The notes under the pieces: generated by a model
The model's database searches: none
What the model saw: the letters and a program-made list of their open reading frames with translations, nothing else
Told to the model about the DNA's origin: nothing
Made by a program: the position numbers and the translations under genes
Shown here: positions 32,106-41,721 of the stretch, piece by piece
Layout of the letters: each line of letters begins with the position of its first letter
Numbering within the stretch: the stretch's first letter is position 1
NCBI GenBank assembly: GCA_031292175.1
Contig: JARLHQ010000017.1
Location: 62,001 to 126,000, forward strand
Origin: Humidesulfovibrio sp.
Lineage (GTDB): Bacteria; Desulfobacterota; Desulfovibrionia; Desulfovibrionales; Desulfovibrionaceae
DNA length: 64,000 nucleotides
Reading direction: 5' to 3'

Positions 32106-32723
32106 ATGCAGGGCAGCGATCTGGACGCCACGGCGGCGGCGCTTCTGCGCGGCGGGGTGGCCATCTACCCCACGGAAACGTTGTACGCCCTGGGCTGCGC
32201 GGCCCACGAGGCGGCCGCCTGCGCACGCATCGCCGCGCTCAAGGGCCGACCCGAGGCCAAGCCCTTTCCGCTCCTGGTGGCGGACATGGACGGCCTGGCC
32301 GCCATCGCGGCGGAGCTGCCGCCGGACCTGTTGCTTCTGGCCGAGCATTTCTGGCCCGGCCCGCTCTCCGTGCTCGTGCGCACCAAGGCGCACCTGCCGC
32401 GCCAGGTGCGCGACGCCGAGGGCTTCTCCTCCGTGCGCGTCAGCCCGCACGAGACCGCGCGCCTGCTCTGCCGCCGCGCCGGACCGGCGCTGGTGGCCAC
32501 CAGCGCCAACAGGAGCGGGCTGCCCGCCACGGCCGATCCGGACCAACTTGACCCGGCGCTGCTGGCCGGGGCCGACGCGGCGCTTATTTCCGCGCCCTGG
32601 CCCACGGGCGGCGCGCCCTCCACGCTCATCCGCCTCCTGGGCGGGGGCCGCGCGGCCATCCTGCGCGCCGGGGCCGTGCCCGCCGGGGCGTTGGTCGAAA
32701 TATTCACCCTGACCGAGCCGTGA
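32106..32723 (+). CDS. Sua5/YciO/YrdC family L-threonylcarbamoyladenylate synthase
   Basis: 205 residues. Makes threonylcarbamoyl-AMP from threonine, bicarbonate and ATP for the t6A modification of tRNA. Landmarks are VAIYPTETLYALGCAAHEAA, IAALKGRPEAKPFPLLV, the ATP-binding region HFWPGPLSVLVRT, VRVSPHETARLLC and LVATSANRSGLPA. Length fits the TsaC-type single domain without the Sua5 C-terminal domain. The ATG at 32106 gives the usual short N-terminus; ATGs at 32073 and 32085 are alternatives. YciO-like paralogues share the fold. Confidence 0.88.
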   Translation: MQGSDLDATAAALLRGGVAIYPTETLYALGCAAHEAAACARIAALKGRPEAKPFPLLVADMDGLAAIAAELPPDLLLLAEHFWPGPLSVLVRTKAHLPRQVRDAEGFSSVRVSPHETARLLCRRAGPALVATSANRSGLPATADPDQLDPALLAGADAALISAPWPTGGAPSTLIRLLGGGRAAILRAGAVPAGALVEIFTLTEP

Positions 32724-32889
32724 GCGCTCCGACACCCCAGGGAACGGGACCGCCGGTGTATAAATCCTTGAACCCCCCAAGGGCCGCGGGGCTGGATATC
32801 CGGGAACCGGGTAAAATTTCTTGAACCGTTTTGGGGCCGCCGCGCCCGTAAAAGGCCCCCTCAACGGCAACCCACTTAAGCGCAATATA

Positions 32890-32927
32890 CTGTTTTAGTT
32901 AATATAAAATTTTATTTTTCAAAACAG
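32890..32927. repeat. AT-rich inverted repeat upstream of the sigma-54 promoter
   Basis: CTGTTTT (32890-32896) and AAAACAG (32921-32927) are perfect inverted arms around 24 bases of almost pure A/T. This could be an activator or IHF-type bending site. It ends 8 bases before the -24 element, unusually close for an enhancer. Confidence 0.55.
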
Positions 32928-32935
32928 GCCAACTT

Positions 32936-32951
32936 TGGCCCGGCTCTTGCT
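32936..32951 (+). promoter_or_regulatory. Sigma-54 (RpoN) promoter
   Basis: TGGCCCG-GCTC-TTGCT matches the consensus TGGCACG-N4-TTGCW at all but one position, with exact spacing. Expected start site is about 32962. Confidence 0.75.
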
Positions 32952-32961
32952 CTACTCTGTG

Positions 32962-33028
32962 CATCCTTCCTTCTTTTGTTGAAACCGGCTTCCCTGGGGT
33001 GGTCCCACGGGAAGCCGATTTCGTTTTA
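32962..33028 (+). ncRNA. Candidate sigma-54-dependent small RNA (about 66 nt)
   Basis: The segment runs from the expected start, 11 bases past the -12 box, to an intrinsic terminator. The 5' part is a pyrimidine-rich single strand (CATCCTTCCTTCTTTTGTTG). The 3' part is a 14-bp stem with one mismatch (32981-32994 with 33009-33022; TCGGCTTCCC-type arms), closed by a 14-base loop and followed by GTTTTA. The CCUUCCUUC run is complementary to Shine-Dalgarno-like GGAAGG and could act as a seed. No ORF of useful size lies inside it. No homology to a known RNA family is recognised. Confidence 0.55.
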
Positions 33029-33212
33029 CGCCCCGGCATTGTTTCCCCCCTTCCCCGAGCCCTCCTTAGTCCTCCACGAATCCATGCGCGCGAAAAGCTG
33101 ACAAACCGCGCATGCTTTTGTGCTTGTATCCTGCGCGCAAATGTCCTATTTCAGAAAAGCTGAGTGCATCCACCACCTGGGTTCTCCATGCGTTTATCAA
33201 AGGAAAACACCG

Positions 33213-33638
33213 ATGAGCACAGTCTCCCACCCGCGCAATCCCGCCCCCACCGTGGACATCGTGATCCACGCGGCTGGCCGGGGCATCGTGCTGGTGGAGC
33301 GCAGGAACCCGCCTCCGGGCTGGGCGCTTCCGGGAGGCTTCGTGGACTATGGCGAGACCTGCGAGGCCGCCGCCGTGCGCGAGGCCCGGGAGGAAACCGG
33401 GCTTGACGTGGTGCTCACGGGACTGTTGGGCGTCTACTCCGATCCCAAGCGCGACCCGCGTGGCCACACCATGAGTGTGGTCTACACGGCCCAGGCGCTG
33501 GACCTGGACCGGCTCGCCGCGGGCGACGACGCGGGCAAGGCCGTGTTCCACCCCCTGGACGCCCTGCCGCCCCTGGCCTTTGACCATGGACGCATCGTGC
33601 AAGACTTCATCGCCGGGCTCACACGATTGCGTCCGTAA
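33213..33638 (+). CDS. Nudix hydrolase
   Basis: 141 residues. The Nudix box is complete: [23 protein letters not shown] (Gx5Ex7REUxEExGU; residues about 45-67), which binds divalent metal and hydrolyses a nucleoside diphosphate linked to another moiety. The flanking PPGWALPGG and [22 protein letters not shown] resemble ADP-ribose pyrophosphatase/8-oxo-dGTPase-like members common in Desulfovibrio. RBS AAAGGAAA lies 10 bases before the ATG. It starts the run towards glgA. An ADP-sugar substrate would suit the neighbours, but this is speculative. Confidence 0.9.
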   Translation: MSTVSHPRNPAPTVDIVIHAAGRGIVLVERRNPPPGWALPGGFVDYGETCEAAAVREAREETGLDVVLTGLLGVYSDPKRDPRGHTMSVVYTAQALDLDRLAAGDDAGKAVFHPLDALPPLAFDHGRIVQDFIAGLTRLRP

Positions 33639-33705
33639 GGGACGCGCAAAAAGAGCTTCGCTGACCCGCGCCGGATCCATCCGGGCGGTATGTTCGAGGG
33701 AACGC

Positions 33706-35166
33706 ATGGGCATCAAGCCGCTCGTTCTGTTCATGACCTCGGAGATGTACCCCTTCTCCAAGACCGGCGGTCTTGCCGATGTCCTGGGCGCATTGCCGCT
33801 CACCCTCTTCCGCATGGGCGTGAACACCGCCGTGGTCACGCCGCTCTATGGCCGCATCAATACCGCGGGCTTCGGCCTGCGCCTACTCACGGAGCGCTGC
33901 CCCGTGGGCTATCCCTGGGCGCCCATCACGGCGGAGATCTACCAGGCCGACTACTACGGCATGCCCATCTACTTTGTGGGCCGGGGCGAGTACTTCGACC
34001 GCCGGAACCTGTACAACACCCACTCCGGCGACTACTTCGACAACTGCGAGCGCTTCAATTTTTTTTGCCGCGCCACGCTCGAATGGGCGCGGCGGCTCGA
34101 CTGGGCGCCCGCGGTCATCCACGCCCACGACTGGCAGAGCGCGCTCGTGCCCGCCTACCTGCAATTCTGGCGGCGCACCGACCCCTTCTGGAAAGACACC
34201 AAGACCGTCCTCACCATCCACAACCTGGCCTTCCAGGGCCGCTTCGCCTCGCGCCTGTTCTTCGACTCCGGCCTGCCGCCGGAGGCCTGGAACATGGACG
34301 GGGCCGAGTTCTATGGCGACTTCAACCTGCTCAAGACCGGCATCGCCTACGCCGACTCCGTGACCACGGTGAGCCCCTCCTACGCCGAGGAGATCCTGAC
34401 GCCGGAGTTCGGCTGCGGGCTGGAGGGCATGCTGACCAAGCGCCGGGGCGTGCTGCGCGGCATCCTGAACGGAGCGGACTACTCCGTGTGGGATCCGCAG
34501 GACGACAAGTACCTGCCCTGCATCTACAAGCCCGGCTGCGCCGAGGGCAAGCTGGACTGCAAGAGCGCGCTTTTGAAGGAGATGCACCTGCCCGACCAGC
34601 TGGAGGACAAGCCGGTCCTGAGCTTCATCGGCCGCTTCCGGGGCCAGAAAGGCGTCGACCTCTTGATCGACATCATCCCACGGCTCATGGAGCAGGAGGT
34701 GGGGCTCATCGTGCTGGGCGAGGGCAAGCTGGAGCACGAGGCCGAGCTGCAGGCGCTGGCCGAGGAGCACCACGACCGCCTGCGCGTGCTGGTGGGCTAC
34801 TCCGAGGACCTGGCCCACCGCATCCAGGCGGGCTCGGACATCTTCCTCATGCCCTCGCGCTACGAGCCCTGCGGGCTGACGCAGATGTACGCGCTGCGCT
34901 TCGGCACCCCGCCGGTGGCCACGGCCGTGGGCGGTCTCAAGGACACCATCGTGCCCTATCCGGACCCCCGCGCCACGGGCTTCACCTTCACCCAGACGGA
35001 TGCCGAGGGCTTTTACGCCGCCATCTGCCAGGCGCTTGATTTGTGGAGGAGCGACAAGACCTACTGGAAGGGCATGGTGGACCGGGCCATGTCGCAGAAT
35101 TTCAGCTGGGAGCAGTCGGCCGCGCAGTACATCGAACTTTACCGGTCTCTGGGAGCGCGCGTCTAG
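33706..35166 (+). CDS. glgA: Glycogen/starch synthase
   Basis: 486 residues, standard GT5 length. Transfers glucose from ADP-glucose to the growing alpha-1,4-glucan. N-terminal [14 protein letters not shown] holds the ADP-glucose-binding Lys19. [14 protein letters not shown] and [12 protein letters not shown] are conserved acceptor-side blocks. The C-terminal donor site is [32 protein letters not shown], with the catalytic Glu. The ATG at 33706 follows GAGGGAA. It is followed by a CBM48-type glycan-binding protein and, further on, malQ, forming a glycogen cluster without glgB, glgC or glgP. Confidence 0.95.
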   Translation: MGIKPLVLFMTSEMYPFSKTGGLADVLGALPLTLFRMGVNTAVVTPLYGRINTAGFGLRLLTERCPVGYPWAPITAEIYQADYYGMPIYFVGRGEYFDRRNLYNTHSGDYFDNCERFNFFCRATLEWARRLDWAPAVIHAHDWQSALVPAYLQFWRRTDPFWKDTKTVLTIHNLAFQGRFASRLFFDSGLPPEAWNMDGAEFYGDFNLLKTGIAYADSVTTVSPSYAEEILTPEFGCGLEGMLTKRRGVLRGILNGADYSVWDPQDDKYLPCIYKPGCAEGKLDCKSALLKEMHLPDQLEDKPVLSFIGRFRGQKGVDLLIDIIPRLMEQEVGLIVLGEGKLEHEAELQALAEEHHDRLRVLVGYSEDLAHRIQAGSDIFLMPSRYEPCGLTQMYALRFGTPPVATAVGGLKDTIVPYPDPRATGFTFTQTDAEGFYAAICQALDLWRSDKTYWKGMVDRAMSQNFSWEQSAAQYIELYRSLGARV

Positions 35167-35225
35167 CTCCAGGCCCAGTGTCACGTCGCAGGCCGCATGA
35201 ACCGAAACCAAAAGGGGATGCCAAA

Positions 35226-35525
35226 ATGCCGCTGACCAAGAAGCTTTCCAAGGACAAGACCGTGTGCAAGGTGGCTTTCTCGCTGCCCGTGGAGATCACC
35301 GGCGGGGCCAAGAAGCTTTTGCTGGCCGGAGAATTCAACGCCTGGAAGCCCACGCCCATGCGCAAGGCCAATGGCAGCTTCAGCCTGAGCGTCGAGCTGC
35401 CCACCGGGGCGAACTACCAGTACCGCTTCGTCACCGACACCGGAATGTGGATCAACGACACCGACGCGGACTGCTACGTGTACAGTCCCCATGCGGAGGC
35501 GGACAACTCCGTGGTGGTGCTGTAG
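35226..35525 (+). CDS. Stand-alone CBM48-like glycogen-binding protein
   Basis: 99 residues. One immunoglobulin-like carbohydrate-binding module of the CBM48/AMPK-beta type: VAFSLPVEITGGAKKLLLAGEFNAWK, then MRKANGSFSLSVELPTGANYQYRFVTDTGMWINDTDAD. The Trp in FNAWK and the Trp/Asn in MWIND are the expected sugar contacts. No enzymatic domain is attached. It lies 59 bases downstream of glgA with a GGGGA ribosome site, so it is likely co-expressed and may tether glycogen or modulate the synthase. Confidence 0.85.
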   Translation: MPLTKKLSKDKTVCKVAFSLPVEITGGAKKLLLAGEFNAWKPTPMRKANGSFSLSVELPTGANYQYRFVTDTGMWINDTDADCYVYSPHAEADNSVVVL

Positions 35526-35529
35526 CGGC

Positions 35530-35907
35530 CTACTGGGTCCGGCCCGAACGTGTCTTCATCCCCCACAGCCCGTGGGGGATGGACAGGCAGTAGCTGCGCT
35601 CCGGGAACTCCGCGCAGAGGATGAGCCCGCCTGTTTTCGCGTCCCAGAACACGTGGTCCAGGAACAAGGCCAGGGCGCGCGCGAGGGGCACCCCGCCCTC
35701 CTCCACGCTGGAGAACCGGCGCAGCACCGTCAGGGCGGCCCGGCTCACAAGCCGCATGCCCGCCGTTGTGAGCGCCAGATCCTCGTAATCCAGCGGATGC
35801 AGGCTCGCGCCCCCGGTTCCCAGCGCCTCGCCGACACGGCGGCGGGGGTCCGGCCCCGGCCGGTAGTTGCTTTCCAATTCCATGAACGGATTGCTCTGGC
35901 TGCGCAT
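35530..35907 (-). CDS. Conserved hypothetical protein, 125 aa
   Basis: 125 residues from ATG 35907 with AAGGAGA just upstream. It begins MRSQSNPFMELESNYRPGPD, and continues LHPLDYEDLALTTAGMRLVSRAALTVLRRFSSVEEGG and HVFWDAKTGGLILCAEFPERSYCLSIP. No signal peptide, membrane helix or recognised family. It is convergent with the CBM48 gene (4-base gap) and divergent from malQ, so a link to glycogen metabolism is possible but unsupported by its sequence. Confidence 0.7.
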   Translation of the reverse strand: MRSQSNPFMELESNYRPGPDPRRRVGEALGTGGASLHPLDYEDLALTTAGMRLVSRAALTVLRRFSSVEEGGVPLARALALFLDHVFWDAKTGGLILCAEFPERSYCLSIPHGLWGMKTRSGRTQ

Positions 35908-36098
35908 GGCTGTCTCCTTGGCTTCCCGCCAATGCGGCGGGCCTGTGCCGCCATGAATGGATGCACCATGCGTGCCAGCGGCGTCCGCCGCCGCCCGTGC
36001 CCGGGGTCTTCCGCCGCGCGGAAAAGACGGGTATGCTTGGGGGAGCACCCGCGGGCCAAGAAATCCAGCCAGCCACGCCCGCAAGAAGGAGACCCTCC

Positions 36099-37760
36099 AT
36101 GCCCGAGAAGCGGCGCACCAGCGGCGTGCTCCTGCACATCACCTCCCTGCCCTCGGGCTTCGGCATCGGCGACCTGGGGCCGGAGGCCCTGCGCTTCGCC
36201 GAATTCCTGGCCCTGGCCGGGCAGCGCCGGTGGCAGATCCTGCCCTTGGGCCCCACGGCCGCGAGCCTCGGCAGCTCGCCCTACTCCAGCTTTTCCGCCT
36301 TCGCGGGCAACACGCTGTGCATCAGCCCGGAGCGGCTCTGCGAGGACGGGCTGCTTTCGCGCCAGGAGCTTTCCGCCTTCGCCCTGCCCGTGCTGGAGCA
36401 GGTGGACTTTCCAGCCGTGGAACGCGCCCGCGCCGCGCTTCTGCGTCAAATCTTCGACCGCCTGCTGCCCGAGGGACAGATTACAGGGCAGGCTACCGGA
36501 CAGGCTACCGGCGGCGCGCTCCTGGACGACCCGGGCTTCGCCGCCTTCCGGGGCGACAACGCCGCCTGGCTGCCGGACTTCTCCCTGTTCATGGCGCTCA
36601 AGGACCACTTCGGCGGCGCGGCCTGGAGCGTCTGGCCCGAGGACATCCGCGACCGCCGGGAGGAAGCCCTGCGCGGCTACGGCACCCAGCTGCGCCGCGA
36701 AATCGTGTTCCACCAGTTCTGCCAGTGGCTGTTCTTCCGCCAGTGGGGTCGGCTCAAGGCCGAACTGGCCAAGCTCGACCTGGAGTTGGTGGGCGACGTG
36801 CCCATCTACGTGACCCACGACTCCGCCGACGTCTGGACCAACCGGGCCCTGTTCAAGCTGGACCAGGCCGGGCAGCCGCTCTTCGTGGCCGGCGTGCCGC
36901 CGGACTACTTCAGCAAGACCGGCCAGCGCTGGGGCAACCCGGTGTTCGACTGGCGGGCCGTGGAGGCCAGCGGCTTCGCCTGGTGGATCAGCCGCCTCCG
37001 GCACAATTTCGGGCTGTTCGACGTGGTGCGCCTCGACCACTTCCGGGGCTTCGCCGCGTACTGGGAGATCGACGCGCTTGAAAAGACCGCGGTGAAGGGC
37101 CGCTGGGTTCCGGCCCCGGGCGGGGCGCTGCTCTCGGCCGTGCGGGACGCGCACGGCTCGCTGCCGCTCATCGCCGAGGACCTGGGCCTCATCACCGACG
37201 ACGTGGTGGCCCTGAAGGAGCGCTTCGATCTTCCGGGCATGAAGATTTTGCAGTTCGCCTTCGGGACGCATACCCCGACCAGCCCGGACGCGCCCCACAA
37301 CCACGAGCGCAACTGCGTGGTCTACACCGGCACCCACGACAACAACACCACGCGCGGCTGGTTCGCCGGGGAGGCCGACGCCGCTCTGCGCCGGGTCCTG
37401 AACCGCTACCTGGGCCGCCGCGTCACGGAGGAGAACGTCGTGCGCGAGCTGACGCGCCTTGCGCTTGCAAGCCCGGCGCAACACGCCGTGCTGCCGGCGC
37501 AGGACCTGCTGGAATTGGGGGCGCAGGCGCGCATGAACACCCCGTCGCAGGGCAAGGGCAACTGGACCTGGCGCGCGCCGCAGGACGGCCTGTGCCTGTG
37601 CGGGACTGGCCGGGCCCTGGCGGAGAGCCTGCGCGGCCAGTGCGAGCTTTACGGCCGCACGCCGCTGAACGGGGCGGATGCGGCGAAAAAGACGGACGAG
37701 ACGAAAGAGACGGAAGAGGCGCGGGACGCCGATGGCGCGCAACCTCCGGCCAAGAAGTGA
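36099..37760 (+). CDS. malQ: 4-alpha-glucanotransferase
   Basis: 553 residues. GH77 amylomaltase that transfers maltodextrin segments and releases glucose. Landmarks are SGVLLHITSLPSGFGIGDLG, WQILPLGPTAASLGSSPYSSFSAFAGN, VGDVPIYVTHDSADVWTN, the nucleophile Asp in FDVVRLDHFRGF, the acid/base Glu in LPLIAEDLGLITDDV and VYTGTHDNNTTRGW. A small GQATGQATGG insertion sits near residues 127-140, coded by a short tandem DNA repeat (about 36475-36512). The C-terminal 25 residues are a charged Lys/Glu/Asp tail (AAKKTDETKETEEARD). RBS AAGGAGA before the ATG. Confidence 0.95.
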   Translation: MPEKRRTSGVLLHITSLPSGFGIGDLGPEALRFAEFLALAGQRRWQILPLGPTAASLGSSPYSSFSAFAGNTLCISPERLCEDGLLSRQELSAFALPVLEQVDFPAVERARAALLRQIFDRLLPEGQITGQATGQATGGALLDDPGFAAFRGDNAAWLPDFSLFMALKDHFGGAAWSVWPEDIRDRREEALRGYGTQLRREIVFHQFCQWLFFRQWGRLKAELAKLDLELVGDVPIYVTHDSADVWTNRALFKLDQAGQPLFVAGVPPDYFSKTGQRWGNPVFDWRAVEASGFAWWISRLRHNFGLFDVVRLDHFRGFAAYWEIDALEKTAVKGRWVPAPGGALLSAVRDAHGSLPLIAEDLGLITDDVVALKERFDLPGMKILQFAFGTHTPTSPDAPHNHERNCVVYTGTHDNNTTRGWFAGEADAALRRVLNRYLGRRVTEENVVRELTRLALASPAQHAVLPAQDLLELGAQARMNTPSQGKGNWTWRAPQDGLCLCGTGRALAESLRGQCELYGRTPLNGADAAKKTDETKETEEARDADGAQPPAKK

Positions 37761-37789
37761 ATCCTTTCCTTTTTTTGCCCCCGCCCATG

Positions 37790-37817
37790 TTGACACAGAC
37801 CCGTTTATGTTTATGTA
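37790..37817 (+). promoter_or_regulatory. Promoter of groES-groEL
   Basis: A perfect TTGACA (37790-37795) is followed at 16 bases by TATGTA (37812-37817) in an AT-rich patch. About 150 bases separate it from groES. I see no CIRCE inverted repeat and no clear sigma-32 motif here. Confidence 0.55.
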
Positions 37818-37962
37818 AGCGGTGCAGCAACCACCCCGCCTCTGCCGCGGGGCCTTTCAAGCAAACGAGGCAGCGGCCCCTCCCTCGCGGGCTCCCGTTT
37901 TGGGATGTCGGCGCGGGCCGCGGCCTGGAAAACACACACAACACCTGTGGAGGACGACCAAG

Positions 37963-38253
37963 ATGAAGTTGAAGCCCCTCAATGACCGTGTTCTGGTGAA
38001 ACGCCTGGAGTCCGAGGAAGTGACCGCCGGCGGCATCATCATCCCCGACAGCGCCAAAGAGAAGCCCCAGAAGGGCAAAGTTGTCGCCGCCGGCCCCGGC
38101 AAGCTGGACGAGTCCGGCAAGCTGGTCAAGATGGCCGTCAAGGCTGGCGACGTGGTGCTGTTCACCAAGTACGCGGGCACCGAGATCAAGATCGAAGGCG
38201 ACGAGCACTTGGTCCTGCGCGAGGAAGACATCCTCGCCATTGTCGAGAAATAA
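37963..38253 (+). CDS. groES: Co-chaperonin GroES
   Basis: 96 residues, normal length. Heptameric lid of the GroEL chamber. Landmarks are [19 protein letters not shown], the mobile loop [26 protein letters not shown] and the C-terminal [15 protein letters not shown] lies before the ATG. It is followed after 130 bases by groEL, the standard operon. Confidence 0.98.
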   Translation: MKLKPLNDRVLVKRLESEEVTAGGIIIPDSAKEKPQKGKVVAAGPGKLDESGKLVKMAVKAGDVVLFTKYAGTEIKIEGDEHLVLREEDILAIVEK

Positions 38254-38263
38254 GCGCGGATGA

Positions 38264-40027
<1,764 letters not shown>

Positions 40028-40056
40028 CCCAAGCCCCACATTCCCCGCTTCAAACG

Positions 40057-40089
40057 AGGCCGGAGTCCGCAAGGGCTCCGGCCTTTTTC
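40057..40089 (+). terminator. Intrinsic terminator of groESL
   Basis: AGGCCGGAG (40057-40065) pairs perfectly with CTCCGGCCT (40076-40084), followed by T4-5. Confidence 0.88.
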
Positions 40090-40242
40090 GTTTCCGAGAG
40101 CACCATGGAGCAGGCCCCCGGGCGGCCCGCGTGGCCTTCGAGAAGGACCCCGCCTTCCGGTGCTGGAACTCCCTGCGCCCAGGTCCAGACGGCGGATTTT
40201 TCGGCGAACTAGGCCCGTCGGACTAGGCCCGGCGGGGCGGGC

Positions 40243-41130
40243 TCAGCGCGCGGGCAGGCCGATGCGGTCCGCGAAGAACTCGCCCTTGCCGCTGATGGAG
40301 GCGATGATGTAGAGCGGCGTGGCCAGCATCCGCGCCCGGTTCACCGGGCCGAAGCTGCGCGAGTCGAAGGAGGCGTGGCGGTTGTCGCCCATGACGTAAT
40401 ACTCGTCCGGAGCCAGGCGCGCGGGCGGCATGTCCAGGCTCTTGTACCCCGGCTCGCGCGCGGCGTAGTAGCCTTCCTCGATGGGATCGCCGTTGACGTA
40501 GACCAGCCCGTCCGACACCTCCACCACCTCGCCCGGCAGGCCGACCACGCGCTTGACGAAGATGAGCGAATGCCTGGAGGGGTACTCGAACACCACAAGC
40601 TGCCCCCGGCGGATGATGTCGCGCGGGCCGAGCGCCTCACAGCGCAGGTAGTCGCCGGAGCGCAGGGTGGGCCGCATGGAGGTCTGGGACACGGTGTAGA
40701 TGGGGAAGGCCTTGTGTTCCGCCAGCCCCGCCACGGCCGAGATCGTGGCCATGGCCACGATGAGCCCGAGGTACACCGGCAGGGTGTTGTTCACCCCCGG
40801 GCGGAACTCCGCAAGCCCGCGCGCCATGCGCTGGGCCTGCCACGCGGCATACACCGAGAAGAGCAGGTACCCCGCCAGGGACGAGAGCCACCAGCGGAAG
40901 GTCTCCGCGGCGCCGATGCCGAGGAGCTGCCAGGCCGCCGCCACGCCCAGAAGCGACAGCCCCTTGCGGAAGCGGCCATTGTACACCTGGCCCAGGCCGG
41001 GCCAGAGCAGGGACAGCAGAACGGCCAGCCAGGGCTTGCGCGGGCTGGGGGGAGGACTTGCGGGAAGCCCGGCGGCCTCGCCGGGCCTTCGGGGCAGGAC
41101 AGTCAGGTGCATGCTCGCGCCTCTCCTCAT
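40243..41130 (-). CDS. lepB: Signal peptidase I with extra N-terminal membrane domain
   Basis: 295 residues from ATG 41130 (289 from ATG 41112; both have ribosome sites, GGAGG being better placed for the first). The C-terminal ~165 residues are type I signal peptidase: box B QTSMRPTLRSGDYL with nucleophile Ser151, box D FVKRVVGLPGE with base Lys193, and box E VMGDNRHASFDSRSFGPV. The N-terminal part (about 32-105) is different from LepB anchors. RKPWLAVLLSLLWPGLGQVYNGRFRKGLSLL resembles the small two-helix membrane modules (TM2/DUF5683-like), followed by more hydrophobic helices. Cleaves signal peptides of exported proteins. Confidence 0.9.
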   Translation of the reverse strand: MRRGASMHLTVLPRRPGEAAGLPASPPPSPRKPWLAVLLSLLWPGLGQVYNGRFRKGLSLLGVAAAWQLLGIGAAETFRWWLSSLAGYLLFSVYAAWQAQRMARGLAEFRPGVNNTLPVYLGLIVAMATISAVAGLAEHKAFPIYTVSQTSMRPTLRSGDYLRCEALGPRDIIRRGQLVVFEYPSRHSLIFVKRVVGLPGEVVEVSDGLVYVNGDPIEEGYYAAREPGYKSLDMPPARLAPDEYYVMGDNRHASFDSRSFGPVNRARMLATPLYIIASISGKGEFFADRIGLPAR

Positions 41131-41307
41131 TTTCTCCTCCGACCCTAGCAGATGACGCCCCGGCTGGCAAAGGGTCGCGACCGGGTGCGGCCAGGCGCGG
41201 CCGGAAGCCTTCTCCACCCTTGACACCGGCCCGGCCTTTGGCCCACACTCCGCCCGCTCCGCTCTGGGCGGCCTTCGGGCGCGCCGCGCGGGCAAAAGGA
41301 CACCACC

Positions 41308-41721
41308 ATGCGCGTGCTTGGCATCGATTACGGTCAGGTGCGGATCGGCCTGGCCATGACGGACCCCGAGGGGCGCATGGCCTTTGCGCGTCCCGCCCTC
41401 AAGCGCACCACCCGCGACGCGTTGTTCGCGGCGCTTGCGGCGCTCGTCGAGGCCGAGGGCGTCGAGGCCGTGGTGGTTGGCCTGCCCCTGACACTGGACG
41501 GCGAGGACTCCCTCACCACCCGCCAGGCCCGGAATTTTGCCGAGAGCCTGGCCAGGCGCATCACCGCGCCCGTGCATCTCATGGACGAGCGGCTCAGTTC
41601 CGCCGCGGCGCAAGCCCAACTCAAGGAGGCCGGTCTGTGCAGCCGGAAGATGAAAAGCCGACTGGACAGCCAGGCGGCGGTGCAGATCCTGGAGACCTGG
41701 ATCGGCCAAAATCCCGCGTGA
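41308..41721 (+). CDS. ruvX: Putative pre-16S rRNA nuclease / Holliday junction resolvase-like (YqgF)
   Basis: 137 residues. RNase H-fold protein of the YqgF/RuvX family that takes part in 16S rRNA 5' maturation. Landmarks are RVLGIDYGQVRIGLAMTDPEG with the first catalytic Asp, VVVGLPLTLDGEDSLTTRQARNFA and PVHLMDERLSSAAAQAQL with later acidic residues, ending in DSQAAVQILETW. Its stop overlaps the GTG start of mltG (GTGA), the common gene pairing. Confidence 0.93.
   Translation: MRVLGIDYGQVRIGLAMTDPEGRMAFARPALKRTTRDALFAALAALVEAEGVEAVVVGLPLTLDGEDSLTTRQARNFAESLARRITAPVHLMDERLSSAAAQAQLKEAGLCSRKMKSRLDSQAAVQILETWIGQNPA

Larger units (their letters stand above)
32724..33212. other. 489-base non-coding region with sigma-54 promoter and sRNA candidate
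   Basis: No plausible protein gene on either strand. It holds two CTTGAACC direct repeats (32767-32774 and 32820-32827), an AT-rich block with a CTGTTTT/AAAACAG inverted repeat (32890-32927), a sigma-54 promoter and a terminator within 80 bases of it. The last 150 bases form the leader of the Nudix gene (AAAGGAAAACACCG before its ATG). Confidence 0.7.

Noticed and set aside
37761-37962. CIRCE (HrcA) operator in front of groES
   Set aside because: No TTAGCACTC-N9-GAGTGCTAA or near match could be found.
40105-40226. Possible gene fragment after groEL (VAFEKDPAFRCWNSL...)
   Set aside because: About 35 protein-like codons following the groEL terminator, with no start or RBS and no firm family match.
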